From Pseudomonas sp. R84 (lineage in GTDB: Bacteria > Pseudomonadota > Gammaproteobacteria > Pseudomonadales > Pseudomonadaceae): a stretch of 64,000 nucleotides of DNA. The DNA is taken from contig NZ_CP019426.1 in assembly GCF_009834515.1 (NCBI RefSeq), positions 2,159,501 through 2,223,500 on the forward strand, read 5' to 3'. Positions 1 to 8,100 of the stretch are shown piece by piece. Under the pieces are notes generated by a model, which was not told where the DNA came from, did no database searches, and worked only from the letters and a program-made list of their open reading frames with translations. How positions within the stretch are numbered: position 1 is the stretch's first letter; each line of letters starts with the position of its first letter. The position numbers and the translations under genes were made by a program.

Positions 1-1372
1 CAATCCAGAATGCTCGCGACGAATCCAGTTCCCACCACAACAGGCCAATGGCGGCTGCGGCGATCAGCGATAACAACAAAAACCATTGCGCGGCACGGTC
101 GGCGATTTCTGCCAGTCGCGGTTTTTCCGCTTGAGCGCGGTCGAGCAGGCGGACAATGGCCGATAGGCGCGTGTCTTGGCCCAGCGCCTGAACTTCCACG
201 GTGAGCGCGCCTTCAACGTTGAGCGTGCCAGCGGTGACCGCATCGCCCGGCATGCGCGGTTGCGGCAGGTATTCGCCGGTGAGCAGCGATTCGTCGATGC
301 TCGACTGGCCGTCGATGATCTTGCCGTCCGCCGGCAGAATCGAGCCGGCCTGCACCAGAATCCGCTCGCCGAGGCGTAGCTCGCTGAGCAGGATGCGTTC
401 GCTCTGGCCGTTGTTGTCCAGCCGTAGACACGAGGCCGGCAATAGATTCACAAGTTGCGCCGTCGCGGCAGCGGTGCGCTCACGGGCACGGCGTTCCAGA
501 TAGCGGCCGGCGAGCAGGAACAGCGCAAACATGCCGACCGCATCGAAATACAACTCGCCAACGCCGGTGATCGAAGTCCAGATCCCGGCAATGTAGGCGC
601 TGCCGATCGCCAGTGACACCGAGACATCCATGGTCAGGTGGCGCGTGCGCAGATCGCGCATTGCGCCTTTGAAGAACGGCGCGCAGCTGTAGAACACGAT
701 CGGTGTGGTCAGGAACAGTGCGACCCAGCGCAGGATCGTGTGCAGCTCGGGGCTGAGGTCGATGTTGAATTCCGGCCAAGTGGCCATGGTCGCCATCATC
801 GCCTGAAACCACAGCAGTCCAGCCACGCCGAGCTGGCGCAGAGCGAGGCGGTTTTCACTGGCCAGTTGTTCGCTGGCACGGTCGGCCTGATACGGGTGGG
901 CGGCGTAACCGATGTGGCGCAGTTCGGCGAGGATCTGGCTCAGCGGTAATTGCGCGTCGGCCCAACTCACGTGCAAACGATGGTTGGACAGGTTCAGCCG
1001 CGCCTCGGCCACGGCGGGCAGCGTGCGCAGGTGTTTTTCGATCAGCCAGCCGCAAGCGGCGCAACTGATGCCTTCCATCAACAGGGTGGTTTCGGCCAGA
1101 TCGCCTTCATGGCGAACGAAGGGTTGCTGCACATCGGCGCGGTCGTACAGGGCCAGCTCATCGACCAATTGCACCGGCAATGCTTCGGGGTTGGCCGAGG
1201 CTTCGCTGCGGTGTTGGTAGTAGCTTTCCAGACCACCGGCGACGATGGCTTCGGCCACAGCCTGACAGCCCGGACAGCAGAACTCGCGGGAATCCCCGAG
1301 TACGACGGCGGTGAAGCGGCTGCCGGAGGGGACGGGCAGGGCGCAGTGGTAGCAGGGGAGTGGGGTGGTCAT
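1..1372 (-). CDS. ccoI: Copper-transporting P-type ATPase CcoI/FixI, 5' part only
   Basis: This is the N-terminal 457 codons of a P1B-type ATPase; the gene runs off the left edge with no stop. The ATG at 1372-1370 gives MTTPLPCYHCALPV. The visible part has an N-terminal Cys-rich metal site (CYHC, then FCCPGC), an HMA domain with the CAAC motif in GISCAACGW, several membrane helices and the actuator motif LLTGE. The CPC and DKTGT motifs would lie outside the window. CcoI loads copper for the CuB centre of cbb3 oxidase in the inner membrane. It follows ccoG and ccoH on the same strand, the normal ccoGHI order. A gap of about 190 bp filled with palindromic repeats separates it from ccoH, so it may be transcribed less tightly with ccoGH than usual. 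Confidence 0.93.
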   Translation of the reverse strand, partial: MTTPLPCYHCALPVPSGSRFTAVVLGDSREFCCPGCQAVAEAIVAGGLESYYQHRSEASANPEALPVQLVDELALYDRADVQQPFVRHEGDLAETTLLMEGISCAACGWLIEKHLRTLPAVAEARLNLSNHRLHVSWADAQLPLSQILAELRHIGYAAHPYQADRASEQLASENRLALRQLGVAGLLWFQAMMATMATWPEFNIDLSPELHTILRWVALFLTTPIVFYSCAPFFKGAMRDLRTRHLTMDVSVSLAIGSAYIAGIWTSITGVGELYFDAVGMFALFLLAGRYLERRARERTAAATAQLVNLLPASCLRLDNNGQSERILLSELRLGERILVQAGSILPADGKIIDGQSSIDESLLTGEYLPQPRMPGDAVTAGTLNVEGALTVEVQALGQDTRLSAIVRLLDRAQAEKPRLAEIADRAAQWFLLLSLIAAAAIGLLWWELDSSRAFWI

Positions 1373-1563
1373 GGCATCGTTGAGGGATTAAACCCTTGCA
1401 TTGGAGTTGTCCGCTTGCCCTCACCCCAGCCCTCTCCCGGAGGGAGAGGGCGCCGATCGGTGTGAGCCTGGATTTTCACTGTCATACACAAAACGTGCAA
1501 ACGCTCGAGATCAGTTCCCTCTCCTGGGGGAGAGGGCTAGGGTGAGGGGGCTTTCGAAGTTGC
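1373..1563. repeat. Two palindromic CCCTCACCC/GGGTGAGGG-type repeats between ccoH and ccoI
   Basis: Two inversely oriented copies of a roughly 33-bp repeat occupy this gap, at about 1419-1452 and 1519-1553. Each carries its own CCCTCTCC...GGAGAGGG dyad, and one has the flank CCCTCACCCC while the other has its complement GGGTGAGGGG. Transcribed together they could fold into one long hairpin. The same family recurs at about 14050, 14487, 14609, 58680 and 58790. Confidence 0.75.
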
Positions 1564-2103
1564 TTATTTTTTCAGGTCTTCGGCGCCTTGCAGCGGCTCA
1601 TCACCGAGCAGCAGATCCTTGTCATGGCTCACCAACTCTTCCTCGAACATGCGCCACACATGGTCATCCTGACTGCCGAGCAATTCGACAAAGCGACGAC
1701 CCTCAACCTTGTCACCCAGTTGACCGATGTAGCGGCCCGTTTCAGTCTCGCTGCGAGTCAGGACAATCTTGCGATCCTTCTCGGGCTGCGTCGGCGAAAT
1801 CAGGTTCAATTCCAGTGTCTTCGGCTGACTGTCACCGCTCAAACGCAGATCAACCTCACCAGTAACATCATCCAGACGCACCGCCGCACGCATCTTCAGA
1901 TTCTGCGCCAACAGCTCACGGTCCAGCGAACGGTTGATGCCTTTGCCAGCCTCGTAATAGTTGTCGTTGACGAGGTTGTCCGGGTTGTTCACCGCAATGG
2001 TCACCATGGACAGGGTCAGGGTCACCGAACAGGCCAGAATCCCGATGATGATCCATGGCCAGAGGTGCTTGTACCAGGGACTTGCGGCGTTTGCTGCGGG
2101 CAT
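1564..2103 (-). CDS. ccoH: CcoH/FixH family cbb3 oxidase assembly protein
   Basis: A 179-aa protein starting MPAANAASPWYKHLWPW, with one N-terminal membrane helix (WIIIGILACSVTLTLSMVTIAV) and a periplasmic domain, the FixH family layout. FixH/CcoH helps assemble and stabilise cbb3 oxidase. An in-frame ATG five codons upstream (2118) overlaps the ccoG stop; I prefer 2103 because it gives the usual short N-terminus before the helix. It sits directly downstream of ccoG, so translation is probably coupled. The C-terminal part is the least conserved region of the family and was not used for the call. Confidence 0.92.
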   Translation of the reverse strand: MPAANAASPWYKHLWPWIIIGILACSVTLTLSMVTIAVNNPDNLVNDNYYEAGKGINRSLDRELLAQNLKMRAAVRLDDVTGEVDLRLSGDSQPKTLELNLISPTQPEKDRKIVLTRSETETGRYIGQLGDKVEGRRFVELLGSQDDHVWRMFEEELVSHDKDLLLGDEPLQGAEDLKK

Positions 2104-2114
2104 GTTCAGTTCTC

Positions 2115-3530
2115 TCAACGGATTTGTGGGCCGATGAATCGGCTCTTGGCTTCAACGTGGACGCTGTCATCATCGGCATCCTTGAGGAGGAATTTCACCT
2201 CGTTGGTGCTCGATGGCAGTTGTTCCGGCGCGCTCGACAACTCGACCGGCATGCTGACGATGTCGCCGGCCGCGACTTTGATCTCGCGCTTGCCTTGCAG
2301 GCGCAGATCCGGCAAACCGCTGGCTTCGAGCACGTAGGTGTGGTCGCGCTGATCCTTGTTCATGATCTTCAGGCTGTAGACGTTTTCGATTCGGCCTTCA
2401 GCGTTTTCGCGGTACAGCACGCGGTCCTTGCTGACGTCAAAACCGACCAGCGAACGCATGAAGAACGCGGTGACCAACAGGCTGATCATCGCCAGCAACA
2501 CCACGGCATAACCGATCAGGCGTGGCCGCAGTTTATGGGTTTTCTGCCCAGACAGGTTGTGTTCAGTGGTGTAACTGATGAGCCCGCGCGGGTAATCCAT
2601 TTTGTCCATGATGCTGTCGCAGGCATCGATGCACGCGGCGCAGCCGATGCACTCGATCTGCAGGCCGTCGCGGATGTCGATGCCGGTCGGGCAGACCTGA
2701 ACACACATGGTGCAGTCGATGCAGTCACCAAGGCCCTGGGCTTTGTAATCAATACCTTTCTTGCGCGGGCCACGGCTTTCGCCACGACGTGGATCGTAGG
2801 AGACGATCAGCGTGTCCTTGTCGAACATCACGCTCTGAAAGCGCGCATACGGGCACATGTAAATACACACCTGCTCGCGCAACCAGCCGGCGTTGCCGTA
2901 GGTAGCGAGGGTGAAGAAACCGACCCAGAAATACGACCAGCCATCGGCTTGCCCTGTGAAGAACTCAAAGACCAGTTCGCGGATCGGCGAAAAGTAGCCG
3001 ACAAAGGTCATGCCGGTGACGAAACCGATCAATAGCCACATCACGTGTTTGGCGGCTTTGCGCAGGAACTTGTTGGCGCTCATCGGCGCCTTGTCGAGCT
3101 TGATGCGCTGGTTGCGGTCGCCTTCGGTGACCTTCTCGCACCACATGAAAATCCACGTCCACACACTTTGCGGACAGGTATAACCGCACCAGACGCGCCC
3201 GGCATACACGGTGATGAAGAACAGGCCGAACGCGGCAATGATCAACAGGCCCGAGAGCAGGATGAAATCCTGCGGCCAGAACGTTGCGCCGAAGATGAAG
3301 AACTTGCGCTCCGGCAGATTCCACCATACGGCCTGGTGACCGCCCCAGTTCAGCCACACCGTGCCGAAATACAGCAGGAACAAGGCGGCGCCGCCCATCA
3401 TCCGCAAGTTGCGGAACAGACCGGTGAAGGCACGGGTGTAGATTTTTTCTCTGGAGGCGTAAAGGTCAACGCTGTTGTTCGCGTTTTTGCTCGGTGGTGT
3501 GACGTCGTGTACCGGAATCTGATTGCTCAT
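2115..3530 (-). CDS. ccoG: Cytochrome c oxidase accessory protein CcoG (FixG family)
   Basis: A 471-aa polyferredoxin-like membrane protein starting MSNQIPVHDVTPPSK. It has membrane helices near residues 35-60 and 85-110, a CGYTCPQSVW motif, two [4Fe-4S] motifs (CIDCTMCVQVCP and CIGCAACIDACD), a further helix and a C-terminal Ig-like domain. FixG/CcoG is a cupric reductase that supplies Cu(I) for cbb3 oxidase assembly. The start at 3530 avoids a longer unsupported extension to 3578; an adjacent ATG at 3533 is equally possible. It heads the ccoGHI group and has an Anr-like site upstream. It is separated from ccoP1 by four accessory genes. Confidence 0.95.
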   Translation of the reverse strand: MSNQIPVHDVTPPSKNANNSVDLYASREKIYTRAFTGLFRNLRMMGGAALFLLYFGTVWLNWGGHQAVWWNLPERKFFIFGATFWPQDFILLSGLLIIAAFGLFFITVYAGRVWCGYTCPQSVWTWIFMWCEKVTEGDRNQRIKLDKAPMSANKFLRKAAKHVMWLLIGFVTGMTFVGYFSPIRELVFEFFTGQADGWSYFWVGFFTLATYGNAGWLREQVCIYMCPYARFQSVMFDKDTLIVSYDPRRGESRGPRKKGIDYKAQGLGDCIDCTMCVQVCPTGIDIRDGLQIECIGCAACIDACDSIMDKMDYPRGLISYTTEHNLSGQKTHKLRPRLIGYAVVLLAMISLLVTAFFMRSLVGFDVSKDRVLYRENAEGRIENVYSLKIMNKDQRDHTYVLEASGLPDLRLQGKREIKVAAGDIVSMPVELSSAPEQLPSSTNEVKFLLKDADDDSVHVEAKSRFIGPQIR

Positions 3531-4074
3531 CATTGCATCCCACGGCAGTGGAAAAATGCCCCGGTCGATACGTGCCAACCAAGGTCAAAAAGGGGCGTTG
3601 CAGTGGCGCAATGATACGCCGGTCGCTCTGGGTCGAGGGTGCGACCTTTGGTCGCGTTGGGTAAAAAACCTGAATGGTGTAGCGAATGCAGTAAAGCCTG
3701 ATGCAGGTCAATTGACTTATTGAGTATGGACGGTTTTGGCGTGGTGGCTAATCCGTTGTTGTCAGGGGTTCATCGGTACGACGCGCTTGCCACCGCAAGC
3801 CTTGGAAAAATCTGGGTCGACTTGAAGGGGGGCGAGCACTGACAGTGTCATCTTCAGGTTTCCAGTTGCAGAAGTTGCCGAGTGAGCACTTCAAAGTGCA
3901 ACTTCAAACATGGCTTTTTGCATCAGGCGTTGTTGTAAGTTTTTTTTGTGCCTGAAACATATCTACTTGATTGTTCTGGTTCGGTGCTTTGAAGTTTTCT
4001 GTTTTTTCTAATAAGTTCTGTTTTCGCGAAAACTTGTTCGCGTGTAATTGATTAATTTAAATGGAATTTTAAGT
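3531..4074. other. Divergent intergenic region between ccoG and the metallophosphoesterase
   Basis: No convincing gene is present in these 544 bp. The left part holds the ccoG leader and an Anr-like site. The right part, from about 3900, becomes clearly AT-rich, unlike the surrounding DNA. An inverted repeat GAAGTTGC (3871-3878) / GCAACTTC (3898-3905) encloses 19 bp and could be an operator or leader hairpin for the downstream gene. Confidence 0.5.
3698..3711 (-). promoter_or_regulatory. Anr/FNR-like site upstream of ccoG
   Basis: Read on the minus strand the sequence is TTGAC-CTGC-ATCAG, eight of ten matches to the Anr/FNR consensus TTGAT-N4-ATCAA. It lies about 170 bp upstream of the ccoG start, so the leader would be long. 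Low-oxygen control of cco accessory genes fits the family, but this site is inferred from sequence only. Confidence 0.45.
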
Positions 4075-5079
4075 ATGACTTTCAATAAGTTTACAAGCGT
4101 TGTGCTGGGGGTTTGTTTATTGGCTTCGGTTGCCTGCGCTCAGGCGATGACCGGAACCCCGAAACACATGGTTTTTGCCTCGGATACTCAATATCCCTGG
4201 ACCGACAAGACAGATAACCGTGATCCTGAATCCGACTCGGAATTCGAAGTTCGCTCCAAGTGGCTGGTCGACAGTCAGCTTGCGAGTATTGCTGATTTCA
4301 GAAATCAGCATGGTTCGCAAGCCCAGGTTCCACTGATGATCAATGGTGACATAACCGCTTTTGGTCATGGCTGGCAGCGGTCTTTTATGAAGGATATGTT
4401 GAACAAACACTTTAAGGGTGACTACTTGTACGGCCTGGGTAATCACGATTATGAAAATAATGTTGATGATTGTTTTACCAATAGCTGTGCGGCGGGAAGT
4501 ATCGTCGAGTTCAAGGAACATCATGAAGGCAAGGTGGACAGCTTTGATTTGAAAGTCACCAGTGGATTTCTCAGCAAGACGTACTCCGGCAGTCTCGCGT
4601 ATTCAAAAAATATCGGCGAAGTTCATATGGTTCAGCTCAATAACGAGCCGACTTATACCACCCGGATTGCTCATCCACTGAACCCGACGACATTTGAAAT
4701 CAACGACGCGCTGGACTGGCTCGAGAAGGACCTCAGGCTGGCACGAGTTTCGGGTTACGCCATCATCATCAATATGCATAAACCGTTGAACCACAAAGGG
4801 ACCCAGGCGCAACAAAAACGCTTCCACGACATGGTCAATAAATATCAAGTGACGGCGATCTTTGCCGGCCATTTACATAAGGATGGAGGTGATGCTTATT
4901 GGGAGGGTAGCGTACCCATCTACCTGAGCGGCAGTACGTCTCAGCAAACCTATCTGATTGCCAGTTTCACCGAGGACCGCAAGCAGTTGCAGGTCTATCT
5001 GGTGAAGAACAATCAGTGGCGCAATCGAACGCTGATCGATACGACGCCGGTGCATTCAATCTTTGCCAAGCGCCCATAA
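4075..5079 (+). CDS. Secreted calcineurin-like metallophosphoesterase
   Basis: A 334-aa protein with a clear Sec signal peptide (MTFNKFTSVVLGVCLLASVACAQA). Metallophosphoesterase motifs appear in order: FASDTQ, NGDIT, GNHD, NMHKP and GHLH, giving the usual Asp/Asn/His metal ligands, with Ser before the first Asp instead of the common DxH. Substrate is unknown; the signal peptide points to a periplasmic or extracellular phosphodiesterase. I chose the ATG at 4075 over 4048 because it puts the signal peptide at the N-terminus. Codon use is visibly more AT-rich than the flanking cco genes, which suggests recent acquisition. A strong hairpin terminator follows directly. It interrupts the usual ccoP-ccoG neighbourhood. 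Confidence 0.82.
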   Translation: MTFNKFTSVVLGVCLLASVACAQAMTGTPKHMVFASDTQYPWTDKTDNRDPESDSEFEVRSKWLVDSQLASIADFRNQHGSQAQVPLMINGDITAFGHGWQRSFMKDMLNKHFKGDYLYGLGNHDYENNVDDCFTNSCAAGSIVEFKEHHEGKVDSFDLKVTSGFLSKTYSGSLAYSKNIGEVHMVQLNNEPTYTTRIAHPLNPTTFEINDALDWLEKDLRLARVSGYAIIINMHKPLNHKGTQAQQKRFHDMVNKYQVTAIFAGHLHKDGGDAYWEGSVPIYLSGSTSQQTYLIASFTEDRKQLQVYLVKNNQWRNRTLIDTTPVHSIFAKRP

Positions 5080-5080
5080 A

Positions 5081-5113
5081 AAAAGCCCCGCCAGTGATTA
5101 GGCGGGGCTTTGT
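5081..5113. terminator. Bidirectional rho-independent terminator
   Basis: Stem AAGCCCCGCC (5083-5092) pairs with GGCGGGGCTT (5101-5110) around an 8-nt loop, with A-rich and T-rich flanks. It sits between the convergent phosphoesterase and PIN-domain genes and can serve both. Confidence 0.85.
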
Positions 5114-5117
5114 ACGA

Positions 5118-5537
5118 TCAGTGATTGGCAGCGTTCCATGGATTGATCAGATGAACGCCGCTGAGTTGGAAATCGGCAACATTACGGGTGACCAGCGTCA
5201 GCCCATGAACAAGCGCGGTGGCGGCGATCAAAGCGTCGCATTCATTGCTGCGATCAGGCACGTGCAGCTGTGCGCATCGGCTAGCGACGGCGCTATCGAC
5301 CGAGAGGATTCTTCCCGAGAATGCGGGTTTGACATGACGCTCGAGCCAGTTGCGCAGCATCCCTCCTTGTGGCGGGTCGCGGCGTTCGATACGCAGAATG
5401 CCGGTTTCCAGCTCCAGCACAGTGATGGCCGATAAATACAGGCTGGCCGGGGCAACGCTGTTTGCCCATGTCACCACTTGCCGGTCGGCTTGGGGTTTTC
5501 TCAGCTCGGAAACGACATTGGTATCGAGTAGAAACAT
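5118..5537 (-). CDS. PIN-domain ribonuclease toxin (VapC/FitB type)
   Basis: A 139-aa PIN-domain protein. The acidic metal-binding residues are visible: Asp5 in LLDTNVVSE, Glu42 in TVLELETG, Asp101 in ECDALIAATA and Asp122 in RNVADF. VapC/FitB toxins cleave RNA, often tRNA or rRNA, when their antitoxin is degraded. The ATG overlaps the antitoxin stop (TGATG), the standard antitoxin-toxin arrangement with translational coupling. The pair sits between ccoP1 and ccoG, so it is an accessory insertion. RNA target cannot be told from sequence. Confidence 0.9.
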   Translation of the reverse strand: MFLLDTNVVSELRKPQADRQVVTWANSVAPASLYLSAITVLELETGILRIERRDPPQGGMLRNWLERHVKPAFSGRILSVDSAVASRCAQLHVPDRSNECDALIAATALVHGLTLVTRNVADFQLSGVHLINPWNAANH

Positions 5538-5791
5538 CAGGACAGATCCACGCTGCGAGGGAGGATGACGGCGCGCTCGGGTTCGAATTCGATGTCAGGC
5601 GCATTCGGCATGACCAGCAGGTCGACGATGCTGGTCTGGCTACCGGTCAGTTTCTGGTACTCCTCGATGCTCAGCAGTACATGGGCAGGCTTGCCACGAT
5701 CGGTAATGATGACCGGACCCAGATGCGCGGCTTTTTTGGCAGCACTGGTGTCCTGATTGAATTCGCGGCTGGAAATGGTCGTGATGGCCAT
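5537..5791 (-). CDS. Phd/YefM-family antitoxin
   Basis: An 84-aa protein starting MAITTISSREFNQDTSAAKKAA, with the Phd/YefM fold signature: FNQDTSAAKKAA, then GPVIITDRGKPAHVLLSIEEYQKL. The N-terminal half would bind DNA and autoregulate the operon, and the C-terminal tail would wrap the PIN toxin. The ORF could extend upstream to 5893, but 5791 matches family starts. Pairing of a Phd-type antitoxin with a PIN toxin is common in Proteobacteria. Confidence 0.88.
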   Translation of the reverse strand: MAITTISSREFNQDTSAAKKAAHLGPVIITDRGKPAHVLLSIEEYQKLTGSQTSIVDLLVMPNAPDIEFEPERAVILPRSVDLS

Positions 5792-5974
5792 CAAGTTCGG
5801 CCTCCGGTGATTCTGGTGTAGAAACGTTACTACGCTGAGGTTTTCCCGGCAATCGGAAAGGTGGGTTGCGGACGATCGGTTTATCACTGTCATAACGGCA
5901 CCAGCCAGAGCGCCCCAGCCAACGGGCAGGGGCGCAGGATATCGGGCGAATATTCGCTGCGTTTTGCTGCTTTT

Positions 5975-6148
5975 TCAGAGCAATCGGCCGCCGCCGAGAC
6001 CGTCCAGACCGCCACCGTTACCTGGATGGGCCATGGTGTCTGGCGATGTCGAGCGTGCGAGCGCAGCAGGTGTTTTTACCGGCGTTGCTTGATGGTCAGG
6101 GCAGGGCTGCAAACATTTTGGCAGTGTGTTTTCGTTATTTTTTGACAT
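5975..6148 (-). CDS. Small Gly-rich hypothetical protein
   Basis: A 57-aa ORF starting MSKNNENTLPKCLQPCPDH and ending in a glycine-rich tail (HPGNGGGLDGLGGGRLL). An AAGGA stretch lies about ten bases before the ATG. No signal peptide or domain is recognised. It fills the gap between the antitoxin and the ccoP1 terminator. It may be a real small peptide or a chance ORF; no function is proposed. Confidence 0.35.
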   Translation of the reverse strand: MSKNNENTLPKCLQPCPDHQATPVKTPAALARSTSPDTMAHPGNGGGLDGLGGGRLL

Positions 6149-6261
6149 GTAGGCTTCATCCTTGAAGGTTGACCCGATGCTGCTCATCGGGGTGGGAAAA
6201 ACCTACAGGGCACCTTTCCTCAGGTCTATTGAGCAAACGTTACAAGTCATGAATGCCAGCA

Positions 6262-6305
6262 TGAAAAAAGGCCCCGCCAATCAATATTGGCGGGGCCTTT
6301 TTTTG
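6262..6305 (-). terminator. Rho-independent terminator of the ccoN1O1Q1P1 operon
   Basis: A long GC-rich stem (AAAGGCCCCGCCAAT paired with ATTGGCGGGGCCTTT) has a very short loop and A/T runs on both sides. It lies 16-60 bp past the ccoP1 stop on the minus strand and can work in both directions. Confidence 0.9.
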
Positions 6306-6320
6306 TTTCAAGCGATGACC

Positions 6321-7304
6321 CTATTCGGCGTTCGCTTCCGGTGCTTTTTCACCGTGAGACAGGCTGTAAACGTAAGCCGCCAGCAGGTGCACCTTGTCGT
6401 TGCCTTGCAGTTGTTCCTGCGCAGGCATCTGGCCCTGACGGCCGTAACGAATGGTCTGCTGCAGTTGCGCAAAGCTCGAACCGTAGATGAAAGCACCCGG
6501 GTGAGTCAGGTCAGGCGCGCCCATGGCGGGAGTGCCTTTGCCGGCCGGACCGTGGCACGCCACGCAGTTGGCGGCGAACAGTTTGCCGCCGTTGGCCGGA
6601 TCAGCCTTGGTGCCTTCCGGCAGCTTGCGGCCATCCAGATTGGTCACGACAAAAGCTGCCACGTCGGCAACGCCTTGCTCGCCAATCACTTCAGCCCAGG
6701 CCGGCATCACCGCGTGGCGACCGCCCATGATAGTGGTCTTGATGGTTTCCGGCTCGCCGCCCCAGCGCCAGTCGGCGTCGGTCAGGTTAGGGAAACCGTA
6801 AGCGCCCTTGGCGTCGGAACCGTGGCACACCGAGCAGTTGGAGGCGAACAGGCGGCCACCCATTTTCAGTGCTTGTGGATCCTTGGCGACTTCTTCGATT
6901 GGCATCGCGGCGAACTTGGCGAAGATCGGACCGAATTTGGCGTCCGAGCGAGCCATTTCCTTTTCCCACTCGTGTACGCCGGTCCAGCCGGTCTGGCCGT
7001 TGGCGAACGCGGTCTGTTTGTCGTTATCAAGGTAGTTGTAGCCCGGCAGCAGGCCTTTCCAGTTGCCCAGGCCCGGGTACAGCACCAGGTAACCCAAGGC
7101 AAAAATGATGGTGCCGACAAACAGCATGAACCACCATTTCGGCAGTGGGTTGTCGTACTCCTCGATCCCGTCGAAGGAGTGCCCGACCGTCTCGTCCGTC
7201 TGTTCGCTGCGCTGGCCCTTGCGGGTCGACAGCAGCAGCCAGGTCAGGGCGAAGATCGTACCGAGACTGAGGACTGTGACGTACAGACTCCAGAATGTAG
7301 TCAT
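6321..7304 (-). CDS. ccoP1: cbb3 oxidase diheme cytochrome c subunit CcoP1
   Basis: A 327-aa protein with two N-terminal membrane helices (about residues 5-25 and 57-76) and two c-type heme sites, CSVCH (157-161) and CVACH (247-251). CcoP takes electrons from cytochrome c or bc1 and passes them to CcoO. Between the second helix and the first heme domain it carries an insertion of about 14 residues ([13 protein letters not shown] region) that is absent from the second copy. It overlaps ccoQ1 by four bases. By position next to ccoGHI it matches the cco1 operon of P. aeruginosa, which is expressed in aerobic cells. Confidence 0.97.
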   Translation of the reverse strand: MTTFWSLYVTVLSLGTIFALTWLLLSTRKGQRSEQTDETVGHSFDGIEEYDNPLPKWWFMLFVGTIIFALGYLVLYPGLGNWKGLLPGYNYLDNDKQTAFANGQTGWTGVHEWEKEMARSDAKFGPIFAKFAAMPIEEVAKDPQALKMGGRLFASNCSVCHGSDAKGAYGFPNLTDADWRWGGEPETIKTTIMGGRHAVMPAWAEVIGEQGVADVAAFVVTNLDGRKLPEGTKADPANGGKLFAANCVACHGPAGKGTPAMGAPDLTHPGAFIYGSSFAQLQQTIRYGRQGQMPAQEQLQGNDKVHLLAAYVYSLSHGEKAPEANAE

Positions 7305-7486
7305 TCTTTGTTACTCCTAGAAGCTTGCTCGACGTGCTTGATGGCTTCGGGATCATCCGCAAAAGGCAACAAGGTCGCGTCTTCAAACTCCGACTTGCGC
7401 TTGGGGCTGAACACCCACAACGCCAGACCGATGAAGGCCACCATCACGACAACGGTGCCCAGGCCACGAATCATCCCGATATCCAT
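7301..7486 (-). CDS. ccoQ1: CcoQ1 small cbb3 oxidase subunit
   Basis: A 61-aa single-span membrane protein ([26 protein letters not shown] followed by a charged cytoplasmic tail [18 protein letters not shown]), the normal CcoQ/FixQ layout. It stabilises the CcoNOP core. It sits between ccoO1 and ccoP1 with a four-base overlap into ccoP1. Confidence 0.95.
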   Translation of the reverse strand: MDIGMIRGLGTVVVMVAFIGLALWVFSPKRKSEFEDATLLPFADDPEAIKHVEQASRSNKE

Positions 7487-7491
7487 CTAAT

Positions 7492-8100
7492 TCACCGTTT
7501 GCTTTTGATGATGGTGCCCAGGCCTTGCAGGTAGGCCACCAGCGCGTCCATTTCGGTTTTGCCCTTCACGGCATCCTTGGCACCGGCGATGTCTTCGTCG
7601 GTGTAAGGGACGCCGAGCGTGCGCAAGACTTCCATTTTTTTGGCCGTCTCTTTGCCGTCGAGCTTGTTTTCCACGAGGAACGGGTAAGCCGGCATTTTCG
7701 ACTCAGGCACTACGTTGCGCGGGTTGTACAAGTGCGCACGTTGCCAGTCATCGGAGTAACGACCGCCGACACGGGCCAGGTCCGGACCGGTACGTTTGGA
7801 GCCCCACAGGAACGGGTGGTCCCAGACGCTTTCACCGGCAACCGAGTAGTGGCCGTAGCGTTCGGTTTCAGCACGGAACGGACGGATCATCTGCGAGTGG
7901 CAGCCGACACAACCGTTGGCGATGTAAACGTCGCGGCCTTCCAGCTCCAGTGCCGAACGCGGCTTCATGCCTTCGACCGGCTTGTTGGTGACGTCCTGGA
8001 AAAACAGCGGAACGATTTGGGTCAGGCCGCCAACGCTGACGGCGATGACCATGAAGAAGGCCAGCAGGCCAATATTCTTCTCGACAGCTTCATGCTTCAT
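7492..8100 (-). CDS. ccoO1: cbb3 oxidase monoheme cytochrome c subunit CcoO1
   Basis: A 202-aa membrane-anchored cytochrome c with an N-terminal helix ([25 protein letters not shown]) and one heme-binding motif, CVGCH at 64-68 in the usual [12 protein letters not shown] context. It passes electrons from CcoP to the CcoN active site. The ATG overlaps the ccoN1 stop, so translation is coupled. The paralogue at 11196-11804 is very similar along its whole length. Confidence 0.97.
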   Translation of the reverse strand: MKHEAVEKNIGLLAFFMVIAVSVGGLTQIVPLFFQDVTNKPVEGMKPRSALELEGRDVYIANGCVGCHSQMIRPFRAETERYGHYSVAGESVWDHPFLWGSKRTGPDLARVGGRYSDDWQRAHLYNPRNVVPESKMPAYPFLVENKLDGKETAKKMEVLRTLGVPYTDEDIAGAKDAVKGKTEMDALVAYLQGLGTIIKSKR

